A model generated the notes under the pieces. That model was not told the origin of the DNA, did no database searches, and saw nothing but the letters and a program-made list of their open reading frames with translations. Shown piece by piece: positions 9,108-16,790 of a stretch of 64,000 nt of DNA. The DNA is from Opitutaceae bacterium (lineage in GTDB: Bacteria; Verrucomicrobiota; Verrucomicrobiia; Opitutales; Opitutaceae). Both the position numbers and the translations under genes were made by a program. The stretch covers positions 364,679 to 428,678 of the forward strand of contig JABTUS010000004.1 in NCBI GenBank assembly GCA_015075305.1. Reading direction: 5' to 3'. Within the stretch, counting starts at the first letter, position 1. Each line of letters begins with the position of its first letter.

Positions 9108-10064
9108 TCAGGTTCTCCAATCGAGGCCGATGTCCATCCAGGCGCTTTGATGCACGAGCGCCCCCGTGGACACGAAATCGAGGCCAAGACCGGCGAGACG
9201 GGGCAGGCCCTTCAGCGTGATGCCGCCGCTCGCTTCGGTGAACGTGCGACCGCGAATCATCTTCAGGGCCTTCCTGATGCGAGGGAGAGTGAAATTATCG
9301 AGGAGAATCACGTCGGCGCCGGCGTCGATCACCGGCGGAATCTGTTCGAGTGTGTCGACCTCCACTTCCACGGGGAGTTCCGGCGACGCGCTTTTTGCAC
9401 GAGCGACGGCCGCAGCGAGACTCCGGCCGACGCGGGTCGCGCCGTATCCAGGATCGGCATCGCCGTGGAAGCCCAGCAGGGCAAGGTGATTGTCCTTCAG
9501 CATCACACGATCAAAAAGACCGAGCCTGTGGTTCCATCCACCGCCGCAGGCAACCGCATATTTTTCAAGCATGCGGAACGCCGGTGTTGTCTTGCGTGTA
9601 TCCAGAAGCCGGGTACGACCGCGGCCCAGCGCGTCTGAATATCTGCGCGTCTGCGTGGCGACACCGGAGAGTCGCTGGAGGAAGTTCAGGATGACCCGTT
9701 CCGCGGACAGCAGTATGCGCGGATCCCCGGCCAGCGTTGCGAGCGTCTGTCCTGCATCCACCGAGGCGCCGTCCTTCACGCGCATTTGCACCGTCGCCCG
9801 TCCGCCGTATATGGAAAGTATAAGGGGAACAAGGGGAAGCCCGCAGGTCGTCATGCTCCGGCGCGCAACAATGTGCGCTTCCGCCGCCGCGGGTGATCCG
9901 TTGATGCAGGCGGTGGAGGCATCGCCTTGGCGGACTGGAGGAGGGAAGAGTCCCAGACCCTTCAGGTCCTCGTCCCGCGCTATCTCCACAAGCCTGCGCA
10001 GGTAGGCCTTGTCGAGGTCATCCCACGAGATTCGTCGAATCAGGTGCTCAGCTACTGCAGCCAT
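9108..10064 (-). CDS. nadC: Nicotinate-nucleotide pyrophosphorylase (quinolinate phosphoribosyltransferase)
   Basis: NadC converts quinolinate and PRPP to nicotinate mononucleotide, CO2 and pyrophosphate in NAD synthesis. The protein carries the family hallmarks ERVILNFLQRLSGVAT, LLDTRKTTPAFRMLEKYAV and GGWNHRLGLFDRVMLKDNH, which bind quinolinate and PRPP. I chose the ATG at 10064, giving 318 residues. A TTG at 10151 in the same frame would add 29 residues, but NadC proteins usually begin about 20-30 residues before the conserved EDL motif, which favours the ATG. It heads a two-gene operon with birA. Confidence 0.9.
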   Translation of the reverse strand: MAAVAEHLIRRISWDDLDKAYLRRLVEIARDEDLKGLGLFPPPVRQGDASTACINGSPAAAEAHIVARRSMTTCGLPLVPLILSIYGGRATVQMRVKDGASVDAGQTLATLAGDPRILLSAERVILNFLQRLSGVATQTRRYSDALGRGRTRLLDTRKTTPAFRMLEKYAVACGGGWNHRLGLFDRVMLKDNHLALLGFHGDADPGYGATRVGRSLAAAVARAKSASPELPVEVEVDTLEQIPPVIDAGADVILLDNFTLPRIRKALKMIRGRTFTEASGGITLKGLPRLAGLGLDFVSTGALVHQSAWMDIGLDWRT

Positions 10065-10491
10065 GACGCCAGCCCAACGCGCCGACCCCGCTTTTTCAAG
10101 CCAGTCATCCCGGATGGATCGCAAGTTTGACGTCGCGGGCTGCCGGGCCAAGTCTTTCGGGGTGACGAACGAGCACGCCAGAATAAATCCATCGCCCGTG
10201 TTGATGCGATGGTTGTCAGACCACGCCGGATTTCCTTTTGTGAGGCTGCCTGCGCGGGCGGTGACTCTGCTGTGTCTGGCGGATTCAGCGGCGACGTCAC
10301 CCGCCGCAAGCGGCGCTCAATCTCCTGTATTTGGATTGCAGCGCCGCGAGGGCGAAAAGGAGGCGGCGATGCGCACCCATGCACTTCGCCGGTCGCGAGT
10401 GCATTTCAAATGCGACAACAGCGCAAAGGTGTGATCCGCGCTCAGCCTCCCGTCCTTGCGCAGTCGCGTTGTATCCTTCTTAAGTGGGCCC
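10065..10491. other. Divergent intergenic region with a short inverted repeat
   Basis: This stretch separates divergently transcribed nadC and the M32 carboxypeptidase gene. I see no convincing coding sequence. The only structure that stands out is a 13 bp inverted repeat, GCATTT-C-AAATGC, at 10401-10413. It is AT-richer than its surroundings and about 80 bp before the carboxypeptidase start, so it could be a regulatory site. Part of the left end (10065-10151) would be coding if nadC starts at the upstream TTG. Confidence 0.35.
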
Positions 10492-12003
10492 ATGCCGGAA
10501 TCCGCGCCTTCCATCGCGTCCTATTCTCACCTTATAACCAAGCTCAAACGCAGCCATCTCGTCGGGACCATTTCCGGTCTTCTGGGCTGGGACGAGCAGG
10601 TCAACCTGCCGCCTGACAGCGCCGACCAGCGCGCCGAGCAGATGGCCCTGCTCGCTGAAATCGGGCATTCGACCGCTGCGGATCCCGAAATCGGAAGCCT
10701 GCTTCAGAACCTCGAGACCGCCCCGGTCTCCCTCAGCGAGGACCAGAAAACGGTGGTCCGGCATGCGCGGCGCGACTATGATCGCGTAACCCGCCTCCCC
10801 TCCGATTTTGTCGCCGAGCGCGCCCGCCTGAACAGCAATGCCTACCATGCCTGGGCAAAGGCGAGGGCGGCGAACGACTTTCCCGGCTACGCGCCTTTTC
10901 TGGAGAGACATCTCGAGTTTGCACGTCGCGAGGCGGAATTCCTGGGGTGGGGCGACCGACCCTACGACTACGCCTTGGACAAGCATGACCCTGGGATGAC
11001 GACGGAGGTCATTGCCGGACTCTTTGCGGAATTGAAGGAAGGGCTCCTCCCTCTGGTGGCGGATCTACTCGCGGCCCCGCGCAAACCGACCGCCGGTTTG
11101 TTACGCGGGTTTCCGGTTGCGGATCAGAGGGAGTTTCTTCACGAAGTGACCGAACGCATCGGCTTCAATTATCGCCGCGGACGTCTTGATGTTTCGCTTC
11201 ATCCCTTTTGCGAAGGCGCCGGAGCGGACGTCCGAATGACGACGCGCTACAATGAGGACGAGCCGCTGGATTCGCTATTCAGTTCAATCCACGAAACCGG
11301 GCACGGACTTTACGAGCAGGGATTGCCGCTCGAGGATCAGGGAACTCCGCTGGGGCAGGCGATCGGCATGGCGGTGCATGAATCGCAAAGCCGCCTCTGG
11401 GAAAACCAGGTGTCGCGCAGCCGCGCGTTCTGGAGGTTTTTTGAACCGCGATTTCGCGCGCGCTTTCCAAGCCAGACACGGTCCCTTTCGAGCGAAGAGC
11501 TCCATCGGGCGATCAACGCCGTTGAGCCAACGCTGATCCGGGTCGATGCGGACGAAGTCACCTACAACCTTCACATCCTGCTCCGGTTCGAAATCGAACA
11601 GCAGCTATTCTCCGGAAAGCTGGCTGTCAGGGAGATTCCTGGTGAATGGAACCGGCTGTCCGGCCAGTTGCTTGGAATGACGCCGCCGAGTGACAGCAAG
11701 GGAGTGCTGCAGGACGTCCATTGGAGCGGAGGTGCGTTCGGATACTTCCCGAGCTACTGCCTGGGCAACATGATCGCCGCACAGTTGTGGTACAAGGCCT
11801 GGGAGGATCTGCCCAATCTTGATTCAGACTTCGAAGCCGGACGATTCGACCGCCTGCTGACCTGGTTGAGACATTCAATCCATGAGCAAGGCCGTCGTTT
11901 CGACACGCTTGGCATCGTGAAGCACGTCACCGGGAGTGAACTCTCGCCGAAGTATCTGCTTCGGTACCTGCGCGAGCGCTACTCGGCACTCTACCTCTCA
12001 TAG
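10492..12003 (+). CDS. M32 family metallocarboxypeptidase (carboxypeptidase Taq type)
   Basis: The 503-residue product is a cytoplasmic zinc carboxypeptidase that removes C-terminal residues from peptides. The zinc-binding motif HETGH is at about residues 267-271 and the third ligand lies in HESQSRLWEN (Glu at about 297), exactly the M32 arrangement. Length matches the family (about 500). I chose the ATG at 10492 because the M32 N-terminus (YSHLITKLKRSHLV) begins soon after it. A TTG at 10456 would add 12 residues. It is followed after 7 bp by tatD, so the two are likely cotranscribed. Confidence 0.93.
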   Translation: MPESAPSIASYSHLITKLKRSHLVGTISGLLGWDEQVNLPPDSADQRAEQMALLAEIGHSTAADPEIGSLLQNLETAPVSLSEDQKTVVRHARRDYDRVTRLPSDFVAERARLNSNAYHAWAKARAANDFPGYAPFLERHLEFARREAEFLGWGDRPYDYALDKHDPGMTTEVIAGLFAELKEGLLPLVADLLAAPRKPTAGLLRGFPVADQREFLHEVTERIGFNYRRGRLDVSLHPFCEGAGADVRMTTRYNEDEPLDSLFSSIHETGHGLYEQGLPLEDQGTPLGQAIGMAVHESQSRLWENQVSRSRAFWRFFEPRFRARFPSQTRSLSSEELHRAINAVEPTLIRVDADEVTYNLHILLRFEIEQQLFSGKLAVREIPGEWNRLSGQLLGMTPPSDSKGVLQDVHWSGGAFGYFPSYCLGNMIAAQLWYKAWEDLPNLDSDFEAGRFDRLLTWLRHSIHEQGRRFDTLGIVKHVTGSELSPKYLLRYLRERYSALYLS

Positions 12004-12010
12004 AATCGCC

Positions 12011-12832
12011 ATGGGCCTGGTCGACACGCACGCTCACCTGGAGACTTTCGCGCGGAGAGGGGAGCTCAATGCCGTTTTGGAACGCGCTAGGATCGCCGGA
12101 CTCGAGGGAGTCATCACCATCGGCACTTCTGTGGACGACTGGGACTTGTATCGCGGCATCGCGCAAGCAAACCCGGGATTCGTGGACTGCACGGTGGGGC
12201 TTCATCCGTGTTCGGTTGGAGAGGACTGGCCGGCGCAGCTGGCCCGCATCGAGTTCTACTGGGCGGAAACCGCATCGCCGCGCCCGGTCGCCCTGGGGGA
12301 AACCGGTCTCGATCGATTTCATCTCCCCACGGATCGGGCTGAGGCTGACAGGGTGTTTTCCCGCCAGCGGGATGTGTTCGCCGAGAGTCTTCGAATCGCC
12401 CGGAAGCTCGCGACCCGCGTGGTTGTGCATTCGCGCGGAGCCTTCCAGGAGTGCATGGAGATGGTCGACGCCAGCGGTGTCGACTGGTCGCGCGTCGTGT
12501 TTCATTGCTTTGTCGAGGGGCCTGCCGAAATCGAGGCATTGAACGAGCGCGGAGGGCGAGGCTCCTTCACCGGAGTGCTGACCTACAAGAATGCGGAGAA
12601 CGTTCGCGCTGCGCTCAAGCGGCAGGGTCTTCAACGGCTCATGTTGGAAACGGACGCCCCCTATCTCGCTCCGGTGCCCCATCGCGGAAAAGGCAATGAA
12701 CCAGCCCTCCTCGCGCACACCGCCGCCATTGCAGCGGAGGTGCTTGGGGTGTCGCCTGAGGACCTGGCCCGCCAAAGCACGCAAACCGCGAGGGAATTTT
12801 TCGGGATTCAGGCCATGAAGTCCATCCCTTGA
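12011..12832 (+). CDS. TatD family metal-dependent DNase
   Basis: This 273-residue TIM-barrel hydrolase has the TatD metal motifs DTHAHL at residues 5-10, ALGETGLD, the histidine in VVVHSRGA and FHCF, and LMLETDAPYLAP near the C-terminus. TatD proteins are cytoplasmic 3'-5' exonucleases or AP endonucleases involved in DNA quality control. The name is historical and not linked to protein export. I chose the ATG at 12011, directly before the first metal motif. The longer frame beginning at 11936 overlaps the carboxypeptidase gene and is not needed. Confidence 0.92.
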   Translation: MGLVDTHAHLETFARRGELNAVLERARIAGLEGVITIGTSVDDWDLYRGIAQANPGFVDCTVGLHPCSVGEDWPAQLARIEFYWAETASPRPVALGETGLDRFHLPTDRAEADRVFSRQRDVFAESLRIARKLATRVVVHSRGAFQECMEMVDASGVDWSRVVFHCFVEGPAEIEALNERGGRGSFTGVLTYKNAENVRAALKRQGLQRLMLETDAPYLAPVPHRGKGNEPALLAHTAAIAAEVLGVSPEDLARQSTQTAREFFGIQAMKSIP

Positions 12833-12925
12833 AGCAGCGTGCGTCGCCGTGACGAAAGTCCGTCCGCAATCAATCTGGCCAGACTTACGCACGTAAACTT
12901 CGCCGCCCGGGGCTGGTCATCCGGC

Positions 12926-13399
12926 TCATTTGGTGACCTGGCACTTTTCAAGGACCGATATGATGTCCAATCCATACAGGACGACGTCAGACATGGATGA
13001 CGGGTAGGCATAGGGGGCATCTTGAAATAATGCCCACCAGCTTTCCGTTACCCAGTCGTCAAGCGGGTGCTCTGCACGAAAGATATGAAATCCGTGAAAT
13101 GCATCCACGAGCTCCAGAGCGCGCTGACTGTCAAGACTGCTGATTATCGGGATGTTCTGGAGCGACGCCTTCAGAGCAGCCTGAGTCTCATCAAAATCAA
13201 ATCCCAGATCTGTGATTGCCACGAGTGCCCCGACAAAGGTGCTCGCGATCAGGATGTGCCTGATGTCGGTTTCCGGGATTCTCTTTTCATTGTTCGCTAT
13301 CAATTCCAATGCGGCGTAGCCCGGGATGCCCCGTTCAAGTGTGACGGGAATCGTTGACGGCAGGATCTTCGGAATTGGGGCGATAATATTCTTTGGCAA
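12926..13399 (-). CDS. Orphan hypothetical protein, probably 5'-truncated
   Basis: The minus-strand frame gives about 157 residues with normal amino-acid composition, including EKRIPETDIRHILIASTF and ELVDAFHGFHIFRAEHPLDD, and ends in LEKCQVTK. I do not recognise the family. The only start near the beginning of the plausible region is a TTG at 13399; no ATG lies in frame until close to the C-terminus. Upstream of 13399 the frame merges into sequence that encodes a decayed peptidase on the other strand, so the true 5' end appears to be lost. A second frame just upstream (LNEIAEQEPTLHAPLP, about 13395-13455) may belong to the same gene after a frameshift. The local DNA is visibly less GC-rich than its neighbours. 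Confidence 0.4.
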   Translation of the reverse strand: MPKNIIAPIPKILPSTIPVTLERGIPGYAALELIANNEKRIPETDIRHILIASTFVGALVAITDLGFDFDETQAALKASLQNIPIISSLDSQRALELVDAFHGFHIFRAEHPLDDWVTESWWALFQDAPYAYPSSMSDVVLYGLDIISVLEKCQVTK

Positions 13400-13462
13400 G
13401 GCGGGAGGGGAGCGTGGAGGGTTGGTTCTTGCTCTGCAATCTCGTTGAGGGCGCAATAACCG

Positions 13463-13962
13463 GTCGGGATCCGGTATATCGACAGCGGTCCGCGCATGCT
13501 CTGGCTCGATCCGGGCTTCAAGGCGTTGCAGAAGATGCTGGATCGCGTTCTGATGGGCACGGCCAATCTCATCGCCAGCCGCGCGGCGGGCCATTCGTCC
13601 GCGACAGTTGGCAGTGCAATCCGCTGGTGTAGCTTCTTGCAAACCGCGGCTACGCCTACCGGCAGTTCAGCGAATGGATCGGTGACCCGAAACTGGATTC
13701 TCTTGCGAGCATCTCGCCGGTGAACTTTGCGGAAAAGATCGCCGCGCCGGTGCTGATTGTGCAGGGCAAGGACGATCGCACCGTGCCGCCGAAGCAGGCG
13801 CGAAAGCTGGTCGACGCGCTGGAGAAGGCCGGCCGCCAGCCGCAGGCGATCTATTTCTCAGGCGAAGGCCACAGTTTCTCCAGGGAAAAGGACCGCGCGA
13901 AGCTGTTCGCGGAGATCGGGCAATTCCTGGCGACGAATCTCGCTCCGAAATCAGGCGGTTGA
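13463..13962 (+). pseudogene. Decayed S9-family (prolyl oligopeptidase type) peptidase
   Basis: Three fragments of one S9 peptidase lie in order but not in one intact gene. Fragment 1 (about 13463-13590) reads GIRYIDSGPRMLWLDPGFKALQ. Fragment 2 is in another frame (about 13586-13655) and reads GGPFVRDSWQCNPLV, a TAG stop at 13630-13632, then LLANRGYAY; this is the conserved HGGP and LANRGYAV region of S9 enzymes. Fragment 3 (13656-13962) continues in the same frame with RQFSEWIGDPKLDSLASISP, GKDDRTVPPKQARKLVDALE and GEGHSFS. The Asp and His of the catalytic triad survive. The GxSxGG nucleophile segment, which should lie between LANRGYAY and EWIGDP, is missing. The gene is therefore inactive through internal deletions and a nonsense codon. 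Confidence 0.82.
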
Positions 13963-14115
13963 TCCCGGCTGCCGAGGCAGCAGATCACAGCAATGCAAAA
14001 AAGCAGGGATCCATTCCACTCTTCCCAAGATGGGCCGCCGCATCTTTCTCAGCACGATCCGAAGAGTGGCGACGATCATGAAGCCACGTCTGAGATCAGA
14101 CAGCCGGCGTTGATC

Positions 14116-14424
14116 CTATGGTTCGCCATGACGGAGGTCTTCTACACTGGACTGCTGTTCAGCCCGGCGCACATGGAGAATGCGGACATCGGCTCCATCC
14201 ATTCTGTAGTAGATCCAGCACGGGCGAATCCATACTTGACGATACAGGGGATGCGGGAACTCCGGCACTGGTCTGCCCATGAATCGAAAACGTTGCAGGT
14301 GGTCGGTGATTGCGAGGACCTGCTGAACAACGGACTTGGCCGCTTCTGGCTTGTCGAGCGCAATGTATTCAGCAATCGAATCGAGCTGAACCAGCGCCGG
14401 ATCAGACCAGATTACTTCAGCCAT
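14116..14424 (-). CDS. ParE/RelE superfamily toxin
   Basis: The 102-residue basic protein matches the ParE-type toxin fold: an N-terminal helical hairpin (WSDPALVQLDSIAEYIALDKPEAA) followed by strands with MGRPVPEF, YRQVWIRPCWIYYRMDG and VRILHVRR. Members of this superfamily poison gyrase (ParE) or cleave mRNA on the ribosome (RelE). The pattern here is closer to ParE, but the target is not provable from sequence. The start codon lies inside the antitoxin gene (13 bp overlap), the usual coupled antitoxin-first order. Confidence 0.88.
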   Translation of the reverse strand: MAEVIWSDPALVQLDSIAEYIALDKPEAAKSVVQQVLAITDHLQRFRFMGRPVPEFPHPLYRQVWIRPCWIYYRMDGADVRILHVRRAEQQSSVEDLRHGEP

Positions 14425-14669
14425 TTGCGGAGGCGCTTCCTGGCTTCGGCTTGCGACGCGGTCCGTCCTTCACGCATCGCTTGCTCTCCAAGAGCGATTC
14501 CTTCCAGAACCGACAACCTGCGATTCATTTCGTCGTAGGTTCCAACATCGACCAAATAGGCCGCTGGTCGACCATGCTGGGTAATCAGGACTGGATCTCG
14601 TGCCTCCTGAAGCTCCGCAATGATTGTGGTTGCACGTCGCTTGAGGGTCGTAACAAGTTCAGTCTTCAC
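14412..14669 (-). CDS. Phd/YefM-type antitoxin partnered with ParE-like toxin
   Basis: The 85-residue protein has the N-terminal Phd/YefM DNA-binding fold (TLKRRATTIIAELQEARDPV followed by LITQHGRPAAYLVD) and a C-terminal helical toxin-binding tail ending in RKRLRKWLK. It should neutralise the downstream toxin and autorepress the operon by binding the adjacent palindrome. Translation starts at a GTG (14669), only one base after the palindrome and without an upstream Shine-Dalgarno sequence. The promoter geometry predicts a leaderless or nearly leaderless mRNA. Confidence 0.88.
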   Translation of the reverse strand: MKTELVTTLKRRATTIIAELQEARDPVLITQHGRPAAYLVDVGTYDEMNRRLSVLEGIALGEQAMREGRTASQAEARKRLRKWLK

Positions 14670-14670
14670 G

Positions 14671-14704
14671 AGTGCTACTTAAGTAGCACTTGCCTGTGTG
14701 TCAA
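14671..14704 (-). promoter_or_regulatory. Promoter with overlapping perfect palindromic operator of the Phd/ParE module
   Basis: Reading the minus strand, a perfect consensus -35 box TTGACA lies at 14704-14699. After a 17 bp spacer comes TAAGTA (14681-14676), a weak -10 box. A perfect 20 bp palindrome, half-site AGTGCTACTT followed by its exact reverse complement, covers 14671-14690 and so overlaps the -10 box and the expected transcription start. This is the usual arrangement for autoregulation by an antitoxin dimer. The expected start of transcription is within a base or two of the GTG start codon. Confidence 0.78.
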
Positions 14705-15298
14705 GATGCAGATTGCCTGATGTCAAAGACCGGCCGCAACGACGGCGTGACAGATCCCGGCGATGGCTCTGGCGGCTTGGGGGAAATACCAAGGTTCGAG
14801 GGACGTTACTCAACCAAAAGTCTGGCAAAGACCTGCCATGCGGCGGAATTCGCTATTGCGGCACGGGAAGTGAGTTTGTCGTTGTCCAGCGAGGACCGAT
14901 CTCTTGCCGGCCTCAGGGCCTGAGACTTCCTGACCCTGCGAAATTCCTCTTGCGCGTCGGACTGAGGCAACGACCTCAATATATTCGTCGCGAGAAACTC
15001 ATTCAATTCCTGTCAACTGCCTGGCGAGCCACCTCCGGTCGAACCTTGGGACATGTCCATACTGTCAGTTTCGCAATCGATCAAGCGATCATGGAGCGCT
15101 TTGATACGCGCGACAGTGAAGGTGGCTTCAGCCGTGACCTTGTTGCTGCGACGTATCCGATGGAATCTGGAACTCCCAACAGGACCCCCGTTGTTGCTTG
15201 CAGTCGATACAGACGGGGCCCCGCCGGACCCGTTTGACACGCTTTCAGGTGAGAACCGGAAGATTGACTTGGCCTCGATGGAGGCTCGATTGAGTCTC
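14705..15298. other. Non-coding or decayed stretch between two divergent toxin-antitoxin pairs
   Basis: No intact gene is supported here. On the minus strand at 14806-15006 there is a 66-residue frame of natural-looking composition (ending AIANSAAWQVFARLLVE) that is closed by a stop three codons upstream of its TTG. It may be the relic of a larger gene, but I cannot name the family with confidence. A TTGACA hexamer occurs at 15233-15238 upstream of the second antitoxin, but no matching -10 box follows at normal spacing. The rest shows no recognisable element. Confidence 0.35.
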
Positions 15299-15532
15299 AT
15301 GAAGACAATCAGGATTTCCGAGGCCAAGCGCAATTTCACCCGCATCTTCGCCCGCGCGAAGCGTGGTGAGACGGTCATACTCCAGAATGGCGACGACTAC
15401 ATGCAGTTGGTCCCCTGCGCGGTCTCGGATCCAGCACCGGTGTACCCTGTCGGCTCCTTTCGCCACACGGAGGAGGTGGTGGCGATGATAAACGCCGCTC
15501 CCACTGACTCCCGTCCAGTTCGCAACGAATGA
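15299..15532 (+). CDS. Phd/YefM-type antitoxin partnered with PemK-like toxin
   Basis: The 77-residue protein begins MKTIRISEAKRNFTRIF, the typical Phd/YefM N-terminus, followed by ETVILQNGDDYMQLVP and a disordered acidic tail suited to toxin binding. I chose the ATG at 15299 because the family signature starts immediately after it. An in-frame ATG at 15278 would add seven residues. Its stop codon overlaps the start of the toxin gene (ATGA), so the two are translationally coupled. It is unrelated in sequence detail to the other antitoxin 0.6 kb away. Confidence 0.82.
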   Translation: MKTIRISEAKRNFTRIFARAKRGETVILQNGDDYMQLVPCAVSDPAPVYPVGSFRHTEEVVAMINAAPTDSRPVRNE

Positions 15533-15885
15533 AGAACAAGCACGGCGTCACCCTGCGACAATGGGAGGTGGTGAAGGTCCGCTTCCGGCCAAACGACCGC
15601 GACGAGCATCCCGCCATTGTGGTTTCCAACGATGAGCATTGCGGGGACTCCCGGCTCGCGCGACTCAATGTTCTTTACGGAACAAAGACCTCACCCGGCA
15701 ATCCACCCCGGCCGCACCAGGCATTGGTCAATTCCGCTGAGGGGCTCGATTTTCTGACCGCGGTGGACTGCAGCTATTTTTACACGGTGAAGAAGGATGC
15801 GATCACCCAATCCATCGGCACAGTGGGAATTGAAAGGCGACGAGCGCTGAAGCGGACGATCATCGCGGCCTGCCGGCTTCAGTGA
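15529..15885 (+). CDS. PemK/MazF-like mRNA interferase toxin
   Basis: The 118-residue product has the PemK/MazF barrel pattern: RQWEVVKVRFRPNDRDEHPAIVVSND at the N-terminus, ARLNVLYGTK in the middle and DAITQSIGTVGIERRRALKR near the C-terminus. MazF/PemK toxins are cytoplasmic ribonucleases that cut mRNA at short sequences. It overlaps the antitoxin gene by 4 bp. The N-terminal phrase HPAIVVSND replaces the more common RPALVVS but keeps the family shape. The recognition sequence cannot be predicted. Confidence 0.8.
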   Translation: MKNKHGVTLRQWEVVKVRFRPNDRDEHPAIVVSNDEHCGDSRLARLNVLYGTKTSPGNPPRPHQALVNSAEGLDFLTAVDCSYFYTVKKDAITQSIGTVGIERRRALKRTIIAACRLQ

Positions 15886-15946
15886 AGCGTCGCGATCAAG
15901 GGAGGATTTCCAGAGGGGCAACCCGAATGATTGTGGCGGTCAGGCT

Positions 15947-16702
15947 TCAATTCAAGTTCATCCGTGAACCGACAGGTCGTGGACGTGCGGAGTGCGCAAT
16001 CCAATCCTGCGCCGCCAGGCTAACAAGTGCGGCGTCAATCAGGTTTAGTAGTAAGGACTGACCCTCTCGGATTACCCCTGTGTTTAGAATCTGGTCTTCC
16101 ACGCGAATCCATGTCCGGTCCGGGGGCAGAGGCGCTTTGAGACGCGGGCGATTGAGGGAGGGATGAAGATTCAGTTCGGGCGTCGCAGCTATTCCCCAGT
16201 TGGATCGCTCATAGGCGATTCCCGGTTCGAGTCTCGACAGAAAGGTGTCGATGATTGATCCAATCGAGGAATTCAGGCCGGGCACGACTGCGTGAATGAA
16301 ATCGAGGGGATGGCCGATCTTTTCGGCCAGGGCCCATGAGGAAGGGAAACAGACGACTCCCGCCATGAGGACAAACCGATTCGCGGAGTCTGGTCGAAGC
16401 AGGAGAAGATCCGATTCGAATGCCTTTCCAAGAGTGATGAGTCTGGCCGGGGCACTGCCGCTTGTGGATGGACGAAACGAAGGTTCATTCCATTCGCTGG
16501 CAAGAGATTCAAGCTGCGCCACAAGCGGCTCTGCTTCATCAATTGCGGCGACATACGGCGTGGGGTCGGCGTCGAGCCACCGACGCCTCTCCATCAGCGC
16601 CTCGCGGTTCCGCACCTGGAAAAAGGAGCGGGTGCCGCCGCGTTTGAGGGTGAGTCTGTGGCGGAAATCCTGGTTGGGAAACAGGTCGGCGAGGGCGGTC
16701 AC
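15947..16702 (-). pseudogene. DUF3445 (heme-dependent oxidative N-demethylase-like) gene with replaced 3' end
   Basis: Residues 1 to about 205 match the DUF3445 family (related to heme-dependent oxidative N-demethylase): FPNQDFRHRLTL at the start, then DLLLLRPDSANRFVLMAGVVCFPSSW, KIGHPLDFIHAVVPGLN and ERSNWGIAATPELN. The conserved region continues to WIRVEDQIL. There the family normally proceeds with an LPxTGxxxFxIR segment and a further 50-60 residues. Instead the frame runs into unrelated sequence (NTGVIREGQSLLLNLID) and ends after 44 residues. The break is at about 16087. The protein is shorter (251 residues) than usual, so it is probably non-functional, though it could still be translated. 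Confidence 0.7.
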
Positions 16703-16790
16703 CGCGGTTCAGCCAAGCGATCCGCGCGGGCATCGGCGATGAAATTGTGGCGATTGCGCCGTCCGTTTGAACTCGCGCGCGCCGCCTGCA

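Noticed and set aside
10065-10151. Extension of nadC to the upstream TTG
   Set aside because: The added residues have no NadC similarity and neither start has a good ribosome-binding site; the ATG gives normal family length. It remains possible.
13968-13981. Hairpin GCTGCC-GA-GGCAGC after the peptidase relic
   Set aside because: The loop is too small and no T-run follows, so a terminator call is not supported.
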